Assembly (NCBI GenBank): GCA_035495555.1
Contig: DATJFQ010000042.1
Coordinates: forward strand, 124,001 to 188,000
Direction of reading: 5' to 3'
Length of the DNA stretch: 64,000 bases
Origin: DATJFQ01 sp035495555
Lineage (GTDB): Bacteria > Acidobacteriota > Vicinamibacteria > Vicinamibacterales > 2-12-FULL-66-21
In this document: one piece after another, positions 25,444 to 35,075 of the stretch
Layout of the letters: each line of letters opens with the position of its first letter
How positions within the stretch are numbered: the first letter of the stretch is position 1
Notes under the pieces: model-generated
The model's database searches: none
Seen by the model: only the letters and a program-made list of their open reading frames with translations
What the model was told of the DNA's origin: nothing
Position numbers and translations under genes: made by a program

Positions 25444-26181
25444 CTAGCTCTTCTTGCGCTTCTTCGGCAGCCGCGCGAGGTCGGCCTCCGCGGCGATGTA
25501 CGCGTCTTCGGTCCACCGCCTCGACTGCTTGTCGACGATCTTCGTCAACTCGTCGCGCGCGTGGGGGATGTCGCGTGCGATGAGTTCGGGCAGCGCCGCG
25601 TAATACGCCTTGACCAGCTCGTCATCGGAGGGCGCCGGTGGCGCGGCCGACCGATCCGCCCGCGCAGCCGCCACGGCGCCCCACCGAGACGACGGGCAGT
25701 CCTTCGTGAACGCATCGCGCGCGGAGCCGAAGTCCCCTGCGAGATACGTCACGAACGCGGCGCGGCACCGCGCTTCCGGCAGCGTCGCGGTCGCGGTGCT
25801 GCGCAGGTCGCGAAGCGCGATGTCGAATTTCCGGATCACGATCAGCAACTGCCCTCGCGCGAACAGCAGCCGCGCGTCGTCCGGGTGCTTCTCGATCCCA
25901 AGGGTGTAGGCGTCGATCGCGTCGAGCAGACGCCCCGCCGCGGCGTCCGCCTGCCCCAGCGCATACGCCGCATCAGCGTTCGTCGGGTCTTTGGCCGCGG
26001 CCGCCCGGGCCGCGTCGATCGCGGCCTGCGCTTTCGCGCCCTCGTCGCCTTTCGGCCGTTCCGTGAACAGGGGCGTACCGAGCAGCGACATCGCCTCCGG
26101 ATGCTGTGATTGCCCCAGGAGCAGACGCGGCGTCATGACGGTCGCGAGCATCAGCACGCGAACCAACATCTTCATCCCCAT
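25444..26181 (-). CDS. Exported TPR-repeat protein
   Basis: 245 residues. A signal peptide (to about 22, RLLLGQ) is followed by at least three helical TPR units (about 60-160; A-Y-LG-A-A-G-L--AI-AYT-GI pattern), then a charged C-terminus rich in Lys. Such proteins are periplasmic scaffolds; the partner is unknown. The start is uncertain among ATG 26181, 26175 and 26169, as no ribosome binding site stands out. It diverges from the MATE gene across about 150 bases of G+C-rich, repeat-like DNA. Confidence 0.72.
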   Translation of the reverse strand: MGMKMLVRVLMLATVMTPRLLLGQSQHPEAMSLLGTPLFTERPKGDEGAKAQAAIDAARAAAAKDPTNADAAYALGQADAAAGRLLDAIDAYTLGIEKHPDDARLLFARGQLLIVIRKFDIALRDLRSTATATLPEARCRAAFVTYLAGDFGSARDAFTKDCPSSRWGAVAAARADRSAAPPAPSDDELVKAYYAALPELIARDIPHARDELTKIVDKQSRRWTEDAYIAAEADLARLPKKRKKS

Positions 26182-26331
26182 AGAATAAGCTTGCGGAGGG
26201 CCGCCGTCAGAAAGCAGCAGCGAGTGAGTACAGCGAGCGAGCCACGCGAACGGAGCGCGCCGGCGCAGCGGCGCGCGAGAGAGCGTGCAAGGGGGTCCGG
26301 CGGGGCGAAGCCCCCCGGAGTAGGAGCAGAG

Positions 26332-27666
26332 TTGCGGCCGATGCTGGCGCTGGCGACGCCGGTCGTGCTCGCCGAGCTCGGGTGGGTGACGATGGGCATC
26401 GTCGACACCGTCATGGTCGGCCCGCTCGGACCCGCGGCGATTGGCGCCGTCGGCCTCGCGAGCATGCTGTTTTTCGCGATCGCGGTGTTTGCGATGGGCC
26501 TCCTCCTCGGCCTGGATCCGCTGGTCGCGCAGGCGTTTGGTGCCGGCCGGCTGGACGAGTGCGACCGCTGGCTGGTCGACGGCATCTGCCTCGGCGCGCT
26601 CATCACCCTTCCGATGCTCGGCGCAACGGCGCTGCTCGACGCGACGCTCGGCGGGTGGGGGCTGCCGCCGGCGGTCCTGACGATGACCCGGCCATACCTG
26701 GCGATCATCAACTGGAGCCTGCCGCCGCTGCTGCTCTACGTCGCTTTTCGGCGATACCTCCAGGCCATGAGCATCGTCCGGCCGGTGATGATCGCTCTCG
26801 TCCTCGCGAACATCGCGAATGTGGCAGCGAACTGGGCGCTGATCTACGGCCACCTCGGGTTCCCGGCGCTCGGCGTCAGGGGCTCCGCGTATTCGACGCT
26901 CGTGGCGCGGGTCTTCATGGCGGCCTTCCTGTTCGGCGCCGTCATCAGGCACGACGCGGGGCACTTGCCGAGGCTGCGGGATACGCGCTTCCGGCTCGAC
27001 TTCGAGCGCGTCCGCCGCCTCTTCGCGCTCGGACTGCCGGCCGCGGGTCAGGCCGTTCTCGAAGTCGGCGTCTTCGCGGCGGCGACCGCGCTCGCGGGTC
27101 GCGTCTCCGCCGACGCGCTCGCGGCGCACCAGATCGCGCTCAACATGGCCGCGTTCACGTTCATGGTGCCCTTCGGCATCGCGTCCGCCGCAGCCGTCCG
27201 GGTCGGCCAGGCCATCGGCCGCGGAGACGGCGCCGGCGCGAGCACCGCCGGCTGGACGGCCATCCTGATCGGCGTGAGCTTCATGTCCTGCGCGGCCGCG
27301 GTGTTTTTTCTCGCACCCCGCCCGCTGCTGGCGCTCTTCACGGATGACGAAGCGGTTATCGCGACCGGCGTCACGCTGCTGTTCGTTGCGGCCGTGTTTC
27401 AGCTCTTCGACGGGTTGCAGGCCGTGACGACGGGAGCGCTCCGCGGCGTTGCGGATACGCGGACGCCCATGTTGTGGAACCTGACAGGCCACTGGGTCGT
27501 CGGCCTGCCGCTCGGCTATACCTTGTGTTTCGTTCTGCAGCGCGGCGTCGCCGGATTATGGTGGGGACTTTCTGCCGGCCTGATGATCTGCGGGGTTGCG
27601 CTCCTGATCACCTGGGGACGGGCATCCGCATTGCTCACGCAGGAGGTCAGGAGGATTCATGGCTGA
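26332..27666 (+). CDS. MATE family multidrug/toxin exporter
   Basis: 444 residues with 12 membrane helices in two related halves. Conserved family phrases are LGWVTMGIVDTVMVGPLGPAAIGAVGL in the first helix pair and VFQLFDGLQAVTTGALRGVADTRTP in the second half, typical of the NorM-like branch that exports cationic drugs using sodium or protons. TTG 26332 is chosen because GGAG lies five bases upstream; ATG 26341 is the alternative, and longer frames upstream run into repetitive DNA. Its end overlaps the next small gene by 8 bases. Confidence 0.88.
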   Translation: MRPMLALATPVVLAELGWVTMGIVDTVMVGPLGPAAIGAVGLASMLFFAIAVFAMGLLLGLDPLVAQAFGAGRLDECDRWLVDGICLGALITLPMLGATALLDATLGGWGLPPAVLTMTRPYLAIINWSLPPLLLYVAFRRYLQAMSIVRPVMIALVLANIANVAANWALIYGHLGFPALGVRGSAYSTLVARVFMAAFLFGAVIRHDAGHLPRLRDTRFRLDFERVRRLFALGLPAAGQAVLEVGVFAAATALAGRVSADALAAHQIALNMAAFTFMVPFGIASAAAVRVGQAIGRGDGAGASTAGWTAILIGVSFMSCAAAVFFLAPRPLLALFTDDEAVIATGVTLLFVAAVFQLFDGLQAVTTGALRGVADTRTPMLWNLTGHWVVGLPLGYTLCFVLQRGVAGLWWGLSAGLMICGVALLITWGRASALLTQEVRRIHG

Positions 27667-27919
27667 TCTCACCCGCCGCCCTGGACCGGGCGGCGACCCG
27701 ATGCAGCGCAACCCCGAAGACAACCGGGCACAGGCGCAGTCCGACGCGACGACAGACGAAGTGGGCGACCGCCTCGATCCGGATTTCACCGAACAGTCAG
27801 ACCGCGCCAACGGTCAGGGATCGGATGCGAACGGGATTCCGGAGTTCGATGAAGCCGGCGGGGAACAGCGGAAAAAGCTGTACAAAGACGGCGCGAAGAT
27901 AGTGAGTCGGATCGATTGA
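27659..27919 (+). CDS. Small hydrophilic protein of unknown function
   Basis: 86 residues, almost all polar: rich in Asp, Gln, Gly and Asn with no hydrophobic core until the short end KKLYKDGAKIVSRID. Probably disordered. It overlaps the MATE gene by 8 bases and has CAGGAGG upstream of ATG 27659, so it is very likely translated. No family recognised; a role with the exporter is only suggested by position. Confidence 0.6.
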   Translation: MADLTRRPGPGGDPMQRNPEDNRAQAQSDATTDEVGDRLDPDFTEQSDRANGQGSDANGIPEFDEAGGEQRKKLYKDGAKIVSRID

Positions 27920-27929
27920 TAGAGAAAGA

Positions 27930-28050
27930 GATAACTACACAACTCCCAACTGCGCAGCTACTTAAGATGAAAGATTCGACGGCTGTGCTTGGCCGTTAGG
28001 TGTTTGGGAGTCGTGCCTTGTGTAGTTGGAAGTTGTGAAGTTGCGTAGTT
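27930..28050. repeat. Heptad/octad inverted repeat between convergent genes
   Basis: Left arm at 27930-27961 (AACTACACAACTCCCAACTG) and right arm at 28003-28050 made of GTAGTTG, GAAGTTG, TGAAGTTG and CGTAGTTG. The arms are partly complementary. The right arm from TTGGGAGT through GCCTTG to GAAGTTGCG is also found at 43148-43193 in the other orientation, so this is a dispersed family. It is A/T-rich against its surroundings and sits between the small gene and rseP. Confidence 0.75.
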
Positions 28051-28063
28051 GTCTCGTGCCCTC

Positions 28064-29380
28064 TTAATGCCAGGGCACTAACCGCTCGATCCACTCGATC
28101 CGCATCAGATCGTTGTAGATGACGGTCACCATCAACATCAGAAGCACCACGAAGCCGGCGAGGAGCATCTTCTCTTTCACGCGCATGCTGAAGTCGCGGC
28201 GCGCCAGACCTTCGAGCGCGAGGATGAAGATGTGACCGCCGTCGAGCACGGGGATCGGCATCAGGTTCAGCAGGCCCAGATTCAAACTGATCATGGCCAT
28301 CAGGCTGAACAGCGGGATCCATCCGGCCTCCGCCGCACTCCCTGAGAGATCAGCGATCGCGACAGGACCCATGAGCTGCTTCACCGACGTCTCGCGGGTG
28401 AACAGGCCGACCAGCGTATCGACGATCGCCCGGGTCCATTCCCAGTTTTTCTGAACGCTCAGCTTCGCGGCTTCCAGCGGCCCCGGCTCGATCATCCGCG
28501 TTTCAACGGGACTGATCTGCGCGCCGATCATGGGTTTGTCGCCCGTCATCCTCGGCGTGACGACGACGTCCCGCACCACCCCATCACGTCGAATGGTGAG
28601 CGTGAGGGGCTGGCCGTCGTGCGCTTTGATCGCGGCGAGCAGGCGCTCGTGGCTGATGTCTTTCTCGCCGCCGGCGGCGAGGATCACGTCTCCGGTCTTC
28701 AAGCCGGCCTGTGCGGCTGGCATGCCGGGCGTGAGCTCACCAAGTTGCGGATGGACGCTCGGCTGGATGCCGATATCGCCCATGTCGAACTTGCCGACGG
28801 CGTTGGGTACGACCGTAACCGTTCCCGCCTTGCCATCGCGCACGTACCCGACCGCGACGTCCTTTCGGGCTTTCGTCACGATCGCCATCGAGAACTGATC
28901 CCAGTTGTCGACGGCTCTTCCGTCGAGCGCGACGACCTGATCGCCCACTTGCAGCCCGGCGGCCTTCGCCGGCGAATTATCGGAGAACGTGCCGATGACG
29001 ACGGGCTGCTGGTCGAAAAGGGGGACCTGGGCACCCTGGTAGAGCACCACCGTCATGACCACGAGCGCCAGGACGACGTTCATGACCGGTCCCATGACGA
29101 GGACCTGGAACCGCTGCCACTTGCTCTTCGAGAGAAACTCGTCGGACGCGCCGGTGCGCTGATCTTCCGGGTTCTCTCCGGCCATTTTCACGTAGCCGCC
29201 AAGCGGGATGATGCTGACGCAGTAGTCGGTGCCGCCCCGATGAATATTGAGGATCTTGGGGCCGAACCCCAGCGAGAACGTGAGTACGCGCACGCCGATA
29301 CGACGGGCCATCATGAAATGGCCCAGCTCGTGCACGAAGATCAGGACTCCCAGAACGAAGACGAACGCAAGGATGGTCAA
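28064..29380 (-). CDS. rseP: Site-2 intramembrane metalloprotease RseP
   Basis: 438 residues. The zinc site HELGH is at 17-21 in the first membrane helix and the third ligand is in the C-terminal LDGGH motif. Two PDZ domains lie between them (about 110-190 and 195-280; GMPAAQAGLKTGDVI). It cleaves anti-sigma factors and leftover signal peptides inside the inner membrane. TTG 29380 is the start, with AAGGTG upstream. It is the last gene of uppS-cdsA-dxr-rseP, the same neighbours as in many Gram-negative genomes. Confidence 0.95.
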   Translation of the reverse strand: MTILAFVFVLGVLIFVHELGHFMMARRIGVRVLTFSLGFGPKILNIHRGGTDYCVSIIPLGGYVKMAGENPEDQRTGASDEFLSKSKWQRFQVLVMGPVMNVVLALVVMTVVLYQGAQVPLFDQQPVVIGTFSDNSPAKAAGLQVGDQVVALDGRAVDNWDQFSMAIVTKARKDVAVGYVRDGKAGTVTVVPNAVGKFDMGDIGIQPSVHPQLGELTPGMPAAQAGLKTGDVILAAGGEKDISHERLLAAIKAHDGQPLTLTIRRDGVVRDVVVTPRMTGDKPMIGAQISPVETRMIEPGPLEAAKLSVQKNWEWTRAIVDTLVGLFTRETSVKQLMGPVAIADLSGSAAEAGWIPLFSLMAMISLNLGLLNLMPIPVLDGGHIFILALEGLARRDFSMRVKEKMLLAGFVVLLMLMVTVIYNDLMRIEWIERLVPWH

Positions 29381-29405
29381 CGTGTCACCTTGAGGTGCTC
29401 AAAGT

Positions 29406-30581
29406 TCATTGTACCCCAGCCATCACGCGGCTTACGTGATCCCGCGCCCATCGATCGATGCGTCTGACGTCGTCGAGTCCTGTGACTCGCCCCGTTGGAT
29501 CGCGGCGTTCGTACGCGTCCATCGTCTCCCCGATCACCTCGGGGATTCCGGTAAACCGCAGGCGGTGCTGCAGGAATTCGGCCACCGCGAGCTCGTTTGC
29601 CGCATTGAGCACGATCGGCAGACCAGCGTCACCTCGGAGCGCGCGGAATGCGAGAGCGAGGCACGGAAACCGTTCCGCGTCAGCAGGTTCGAAGTCGAGC
29701 CGGCCGGCCCTCGTGAGATCGAGCGGGGGGACTGGCGCGGTCCAGCGGTCCGGATAGCTGAACGCATACTGAATCGGCAGTTGCATATCTGTTACGCCGA
29801 GCTGCGCAATTACAGAACCGTCGATGAACTCAACCATGGAATGGACGATGGACTGAGGATGCACGACGACGGCGATGTGATCCGCATCGGCGTCGAAGAG
29901 CCATCGCGCCTCGATCACTTCGAGCCCCTTATTCATCAAGGTGGCGGAATCGATCGTGATCTTTGGTCCCATGCGCCACGTCGGATGCCTGAGAGCGTCC
30001 TCCGGTGTGACGCGCGCGAGCGCGTCGGGAGCACAGGTTCGGAACGGGCCGCCGGATGCGGTGAGCACGAGCCGTTTGACGTCCCGGAAATTGCGCGCGT
30101 GGAGACATTGATGGATGGCGTTGTGCTCGCTGTCGACGGGCAGCACGGCGACACCTTTTTCGCGCGCCGCGGCCATCACGACGGCGCCCGCCATCACCAG
30201 GATTTCCTTATTTGCGAGCGCGATCGTCTTCCCCGCGTCGATCGCCGCGAGCACGGCGTCGAGCGCGGCGGTTCCTGAAGACGCAAAGAGCACCACGTCC
30301 ACTTCAGGATGTGTGGCGACGCGCAGCAGCGCGTCAGGACCAGCGTCCACATCCGGCCGCGCGGAGTCGGCGCCGAAAGCCGCCGCGAACGCGTGGGCCG
30401 CCGGCTCCGACGCGAGCGCCACGAGAGACGGGCGATACCGTCGCGCCTGCTCCGCAAGACGCGGCGCGTTCGCGCCCGCCGCAAGCGCGACCACACGCAG
30501 TTCGTCGGGATGGGCGTCGACGACCGCCAGCGCGCTCTGCCCGATGGAGCCGGTGGCCCCGAGGATTGCGATCGATTTCAC
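29406..30581 (-). CDS. dxr: 1-deoxy-D-xylulose-5-phosphate reductoisomerase
   Basis: 391 residues; first committed step of the MEP pathway, making 2-C-methyl-erythritol 4-phosphate with NADPH. N-terminal Rossmann motif ILGATGSIGQSAL, then ALANKEILVMAG, PVDSEHNAI (metal and substrate site) and GPKITIDSATLMNKGLEVIEA. GTG 30581 overlaps the cdsA stop by four bases (GTGA). The length is typical. It supplies isoprenoid units that end in the undecaprenyl carrier made by uppS two genes upstream. Confidence 0.96.
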   Translation of the reverse strand: MKSIAILGATGSIGQSALAVVDAHPDELRVVALAAGANAPRLAEQARRYRPSLVALASEPAAHAFAAAFGADSARPDVDAGPDALLRVATHPEVDVVLFASSGTAALDAVLAAIDAGKTIALANKEILVMAGAVVMAAAREKGVAVLPVDSEHNAIHQCLHARNFRDVKRLVLTASGGPFRTCAPDALARVTPEDALRHPTWRMGPKITIDSATLMNKGLEVIEARWLFDADADHIAVVVHPQSIVHSMVEFIDGSVIAQLGVTDMQLPIQYAFSYPDRWTAPVPPLDLTRAGRLDFEPADAERFPCLALAFRALRGDAGLPIVLNAANELAVAEFLQHRLRFTGIPEVIGETMDAYERRDPTGRVTGLDDVRRIDRWARDHVSRVMAGVQ

Positions 30582-31366
30582 AGCGAGACGGCGTAGTTGA
30601 TGAACACGTAGAACACGGGCGCGGCAAACAGCCAGCTGTCGATCCGATCGAGTACACCGCCGTGTCCGGGGATGAGGTGTGACGAATCCTTCACGTCCGC
30701 GCTTCGCTTCAGGAGCGATTCGAACAGATCCCCGACGATACCTGCCGCAGCCAGCACGGCGCCGCCGAGGACGAGCACCGGCACTGAGGTCGCCGGAAAG
30801 TGCCAATGACCGGCGACCGCGAACGCGGCGGTCGCGACGACCATGCCGCCAATGGCACCCTCGACGGTTTTCTTGGGACTGATCGCCGGCGCCAGCGGCC
30901 GGCGTCCGAGCGCACGGCCGGTGTAGTACTGGGCAGAGTCGCTGGCGATGATCACGACGGCGAGCAGCAGGACCGCATCGCGGCCCGCGGCACTCCTGAT
31001 CTGCGCCAGGGCGCCCAGCGGTACGCCGATGTACACGAGCGGGAAAATCGCGGCTGTCGCATTGAGCAGCACGTCGGGCCCGGGGCGTCCGGCGGCAACG
31101 GCCAGCGCACCGACGATCACGAGCGCGCTCAGCAGCGCGACCACGACGGGTGCGCCGACGCCGACGAGGATGCAGACGGCGACGACCGCAGCGCCGCAGA
31201 CGACGCGCGGGATGCGTGCACCGAGCGCCGCGCTGAGTTCCGCATACTCGTAGAATGCCGCGGCGGACGCGATGACCGCGAGGACGAGCGTCCCGATCGG
31301 CGGCAGATACCAGACGGTGCCGATCACGACGACCAGAAGGACGACGGCCGAGAGGACGCGCGTCAC
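30578..31366 (-). CDS. cdsA: Phosphatidate cytidylyltransferase (CDP-diglyceride synthase)
   Basis: 262 residues with about eight membrane helices; makes CDP-diacylglycerol for phospholipid synthesis. The C-terminal signature GDLFESLLKRSADVKDSS followed by HLIPGHGGVLDRIDS is intact, with the Asp residues that bind magnesium and substrate. Its start overlaps the end of uppS by four bases and its stop overlaps dxr, so the four envelope genes are one tightly coupled operon. Confidence 0.95.
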   Translation of the reverse strand: MTRVLSAVVLLVVVIGTVWYLPPIGTLVLAVIASAAAFYEYAELSAALGARIPRVVCGAAVVAVCILVGVGAPVVVALLSALVIVGALAVAAGRPGPDVLLNATAAIFPLVYIGVPLGALAQIRSAAGRDAVLLLAVVIIASDSAQYYTGRALGRRPLAPAISPKKTVEGAIGGMVVATAAFAVAGHWHFPATSVPVLVLGGAVLAAAGIVGDLFESLLKRSADVKDSSHLIPGHGGVLDRIDSWLFAAPVFYVFINYAVSL

Positions 31367-32145
31367 CGGCCAGCGGCGGCCGGCTGGATGCCGCCATACC
31401 GCCGTTCACGCTTCTGGTACGCCAGGATCGCTTCGAGCAGGTGCCGTTTGCGAAAGTCCGGCCATAGCGTATCGGTGACCCATATCTCCGCGTACGCGAT
31501 CTGCCACAGGAGAAAGTTGCTGACGCGCATTTCCCCGCTGGTCCGGATGAGCAGATCCGGATCCGGCTGGCCGGCCGTGTAGAGATAGTCGCTGAACCGC
31601 TGCTCGGTGATGTCGTCGGGCGCCACGTGCTCGGCCACGAGCCGACGCGCGGCTTCGACGATCTCGGCGCGCCCGCCGTAGTTCAGCGCGATGTTGAAGA
31701 GCATGCCGTCGTTGTTCGCCGTCTTGCGCTCGGCTTCGCGCAGCTCCCGCTGAACGTCCGCGGCCAGTTCCTCGATCCGCCCCACGACCTGGAACCGGAT
31801 GTCGTTACGGAGCAGCGTATTCAGCTCGAGCCGCAGATACTGCTTCAGCAGCATCATGAGCATCGTCACTTCCGTCGCGGGCCGCTTCCAGTTCTCGACC
31901 GAGAAGGCGTACAGCGTCAGCACCCGGATCCCGAGCCGCGCCGATCCTTCGACGACTTCACGCACCGATTCGATCCCGGCGCGATGCCCCTCGACGCGCG
32001 GCAGGTGCCGCTGAGCGGCCCATCGGCCATTGCCGTCCATGATCACGGCGATGTGGGCCGGCAGGCGATCGAAGTCCACCTGCCGCGCCAGCAGCTCTTC
32101 CGGGCTGCCGGCGCCGACGACGGCGAGGATGTTGTCGAGGGACAT
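31363..32145 (-). CDS. uppS: Undecaprenyl diphosphate synthase (cis-prenyltransferase)
   Basis: 260 residues; extends farnesyl diphosphate to the C55 lipid carrier for wall and O-antigen synthesis. Key motifs: IMDGNGRWA with the catalytic Asp, GHRAG, LTLYAFSVENWKRP and the C-terminal DLLIRTSGEMRVSNFLLWQ. ATG 32145 is preferred because AAGGT lies 8 bases upstream; ATG 32160 would add five residues. First gene of the uppS-cdsA-dxr-rseP operon. Confidence 0.95.
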   Translation of the reverse strand: MSLDNILAVVGAGSPEELLARQVDFDRLPAHIAVIMDGNGRWAAQRHLPRVEGHRAGIESVREVVEGSARLGIRVLTLYAFSVENWKRPATEVTMLMMLLKQYLRLELNTLLRNDIRFQVVGRIEELAADVQRELREAERKTANNDGMLFNIALNYGGRAEIVEAARRLVAEHVAPDDITEQRFSDYLYTAGQPDPDLLIRTSGEMRVSNFLLWQIAYAEIWVTDTLWPDFRKRHLLEAILAYQKRERRYGGIQPAAAGR

Positions 32146-32226
32146 GCCGCTGACCTTCATGTTAGTTCAGGCCAGCGGCACAGGCCAATTGCCGGCGGCG
32201 TGGCGCGGGCAGATCGACACGCTCCG

Positions 32227-34251
32227 CTACCAGATGTGAACGCGGTCGGCAGGCGCCAGATAGTACTTGCCGTCCTTGATGTCGAACGCGTCGTACCACG
32301 CATCGACGTTCCGCAGCGGACCGATGACGCGGAAATGCGTCGGGCTGTGTGGGTCCGACGCCATCTGCCGGCGCATCGCGTCTTCGCGCGTCTTGTTGCG
32401 CCATGCCTGCGCGAACGCGAGGAAGAACCGCTGATCGCCGGTAAACCCGTCGAGCACGGGAGCGCTGGCACCGTGGAGCGCCGTATGGTACGCGTCGAGC
32501 GCCACGAGCACTCCCGCGAAGTCCGCGATGTTCTCCCCCATCGTCAACTGCCCGTTGATGTGCATGCCGGGAACGGGCTCGTAACTGTCGTACTGCGCGC
32601 CAAACCGCTTCGCCTGCGCGTTGAAACGCTCGGCGTCTTCTTTCGTCCACCAATCGCGGATCGCGCCGGTTGCGTCGATCTTGCGGCCCTGATCGTCGAA
32701 GCCGTGGCTGATCTCATGGCCGATCACCGCGCCCACGGCGCCGTAGTTGACCGCCGGGTCCGCATCGGGATCGAAAAACGGCGGCTGCAGGATCCCCGCG
32801 GGGAAGACGATCTTGTTTTCGAGACCGCTGTTGTACGCGTCGACGGTCTGGGGCGTCATGGACCATTTCTGCCGATCCACGGGCTTGCCGAGATCCTCGA
32901 GCTGATACTGCCATTCGAATCTGCCCGATCGAACAACGTTGCCGTAAAGGTCGGACGGATCGATTTGAAGTTTCGAGTAGTCGCGCCATTTGTCTGGATA
33001 GCCGACCATGACGTCCATTTTCGACAGCTTCTCGAGGGCGGCTTTTTTCGTGTCGGGGCTCATCCACGTGAGGCCCTGGATGCGCACGCCCATCGCGGTC
33101 TTCAGATTCGCGACGAGATCGTTCATCTTCGCCTTGGACGAAGGGGGGAAGTACTTATCGACGTAGGAGTGGCCGAGGAGTTCGCCGAGTGTTCCGTCGA
33201 TGAGCTGCACGCCGCGGCGCCATCTCGGACGCAGTTGGCTCACCCCGCTGAGCGTCTTCTCGAGCTCGAACTCGCTGTCGACAAAACGCTTCGACAGGTA
33301 GGGCGACGCCTGATCCGCCACGTGGAAGGCCTGCCACGCCTTCAGGGTGTCCAGCGGTGTCTGCGCATACACCGCCGCAATGTCCTTCACCGCCGATTTT
33401 TCGGCGACGATGGCGTGGTCGCGCTTTGAAATCTGCGCGCCGGTCAGGAACACGTCCCAATCGAGGCCAGGCGCGTACGCCTGCAGCTCCGCAATGCTCA
33501 TCGGATTGTTGATCTTCTCGACCTGGCGGCGGTCAGCGGCGGGCCAGCTCGCCTTCGCGACGGCGGTTTCGAAGGCGAGTACGGCATCGGCGCTCCTGGC
33601 CGGATCGGCGTAACCGATCATGGTGAACAGCCGCTCGATGTACGCGCGGTACGCATCGAGCTGCGGCTTGAAGGCAGGGCTCAGGTAATAGTCCCGATCC
33701 GGTAATCCAAGACCGGCCTGGCCGATGAACAGCGTGTTCACCTTCGGGTTCGCCGGATCCGGCCCGGCACCCGCGGCGACAACGGCGATACCGAAGACGC
33801 CGCTCGTATCACCCATGAACCGCGTGAACGCCTGCTTGTCAGTAATCGCGGCCACGCGTTTCAGGTCCTGCTGCAGCGGCTTCCCATCGAGGCGCTCGAC
33901 GGCCGCTTCGTCCATGAAGCTGCGATACATGCCGCCGAGCTGGCCGTCTCGCGGTGCGCTTTCGATCAGCGACCGGATCTCGGCCTGGATCTCGTCGCGC
34001 AGGTTTGTGCTCACGCCGGTACGGAACTGGTCGGCGGGAATCTGCGTTCGCGCCAGCCACGCGCCGTTGACGAACCCGTCGAAGTCGTCGCCGGGTTTCA
34101 CGGTCTTATCCATGCCGGTCAGATCGACCCCCCAGGCGCCGAAGTGGGTGACGGCCGCGGGCGCCTGCGATTGCGCGATCACCTGCGACCCAGCCACAGG
34201 CCCGGTGAGCGCAAGGCCGGTCAAGACCAACGAAGGAAACAGTGCTCTCAT
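32227..34251 (-). CDS. Exported M13 family (neprilysin-like) zinc metallopeptidase
   Basis: 674 residues. Signal peptide to about residue 26 (VAGSQVIAQ), then the large all-helical M13 fold. The zinc motif HEISH (about 512-516) sits in GAVIGHEISHGFDDQGR, and the third ligand Glu is in GENIADFAGV about 55 residues later. The C-terminus has the family's usual tryptophan near the end (HIW). It degrades peptides in the periplasm or outside. GAGG upstream of ATG 34251 sets the start. It appears to be transcribed alone. Confidence 0.94.
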   Translation of the reverse strand: MRALFPSLVLTGLALTGPVAGSQVIAQSQAPAAVTHFGAWGVDLTGMDKTVKPGDDFDGFVNGAWLARTQIPADQFRTGVSTNLRDEIQAEIRSLIESAPRDGQLGGMYRSFMDEAAVERLDGKPLQQDLKRVAAITDKQAFTRFMGDTSGVFGIAVVAAGAGPDPANPKVNTLFIGQAGLGLPDRDYYLSPAFKPQLDAYRAYIERLFTMIGYADPARSADAVLAFETAVAKASWPAADRRQVEKINNPMSIAELQAYAPGLDWDVFLTGAQISKRDHAIVAEKSAVKDIAAVYAQTPLDTLKAWQAFHVADQASPYLSKRFVDSEFELEKTLSGVSQLRPRWRRGVQLIDGTLGELLGHSYVDKYFPPSSKAKMNDLVANLKTAMGVRIQGLTWMSPDTKKAALEKLSKMDVMVGYPDKWRDYSKLQIDPSDLYGNVVRSGRFEWQYQLEDLGKPVDRQKWSMTPQTVDAYNSGLENKIVFPAGILQPPFFDPDADPAVNYGAVGAVIGHEISHGFDDQGRKIDATGAIRDWWTKEDAERFNAQAKRFGAQYDSYEPVPGMHINGQLTMGENIADFAGVLVALDAYHTALHGASAPVLDGFTGDQRFFLAFAQAWRNKTREDAMRRQMASDPHSPTHFRVIGPLRNVDAWYDAFDIKDGKYYLAPADRVHIW

Positions 34252-34317
34252 GTTGTCCTCTATGCGAGGCGGGCGGAAGCGCGCACGGGCAATTGCGCGG
34301 CGCTTGGCCCGCCGATC

Positions 34318-35070
34318 CTAATATTCGACGTCAACCAGGAAGAGTCCGTTCGCCGGCGCAGTCCGTCCCGCGGCATGCCGATCGCGCGACGCGATCAGCC
34401 GTTCGATATCGTGCGGCGCGCGCGCGCCCCGTCCAATCTCGATCATGGTGCCTACGAGCGCGCGGACCATGTGGCGCAGAAATCCCTCGCCGGAGATCTC
34501 GAACGTCAACGGCTCGTCACGGGTCTGGTCCCGCCACGCGGCGCGGATCACACGACGAACGGTTGAATGCACCAGGGTGCCGGCTCCTTGAAACGCCGCG
34601 AAGTCGTGCTCGCCCGTGACCGCGTCGGCGGCCACGTTCATCGCCGCAACATCCAACGCCTGCGGCACGTGCCAGACGTAAAGCCGAATGAACGGCGGCA
34701 GCACGGCGGCATTCCAGATCCGATACTCGTAGGTTTTCGCCCGCGCGCTGAACCGGGCGTGGAAATCGTCGGCCGCGACGCCCACGTCCGTCACCCGCAC
34801 GGTCTCCGGCAGGTTCGCGTTCATCGCGCGCATCATCGTTTTGGGATCGTGTCCGATGCGGACGCGCGCATGCGCAACTTGCGCGATCGCATGAACGCCG
34901 GCGTCCGTTCGCCCGGCGCCATGGACCGTGACCGGCGAACCCTCGATTGTGGAAAGCACGTTTTCGAGCAGCCCCTGCACCGATGGCCCGTTCGCCTGAC
35001 GCTGCCACCCCACGAGGCCGCTGCCGTCGTACTGGATCGTGAACCTCAGCGTACGCTCGCCATTCGGCAT
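34318..35070 (-). CDS. truA: tRNA pseudouridine(38-40) synthase
   Basis: 250 residues; isomerises uridines 38-40 in the anticodon stem. Catalytic Asp is in GAGRTDAGVHA. The N-terminus IQYDGSGLVGWQRQ and the later motif FLRHMVRALVGTMIEIGRG are typical. ATG 35070 is chosen; the frame stays open further upstream but only through the heptad repeat array, giving an Arg/Gly-rich non-protein-like sequence. It lies just after pyrE on the same strand. Confidence 0.95.
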   Translation of the reverse strand: MPNGERTLRFTIQYDGSGLVGWQRQANGPSVQGLLENVLSTIEGSPVTVHGAGRTDAGVHAIAQVAHARVRIGHDPKTMMRAMNANLPETVRVTDVGVAADDFHARFSARAKTYEYRIWNAAVLPPFIRLYVWHVPQALDVAAMNVAADAVTGEHDFAAFQGAGTLVHSTVRRVIRAAWRDQTRDEPLTFEISGEGFLRHMVRALVGTMIEIGRGARAPHDIERLIASRDRHAAGRTAPANGLFLVDVEY

Positions 35071-35075
35071 GCCGT

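Noticed and set aside
26110..26331. Longer start of the MATE exporter
   Set aside because: The upstream frame is Arg/Ala-rich and overlaps the divergent TPR gene. TTG 26332 has a well-placed GGAG.
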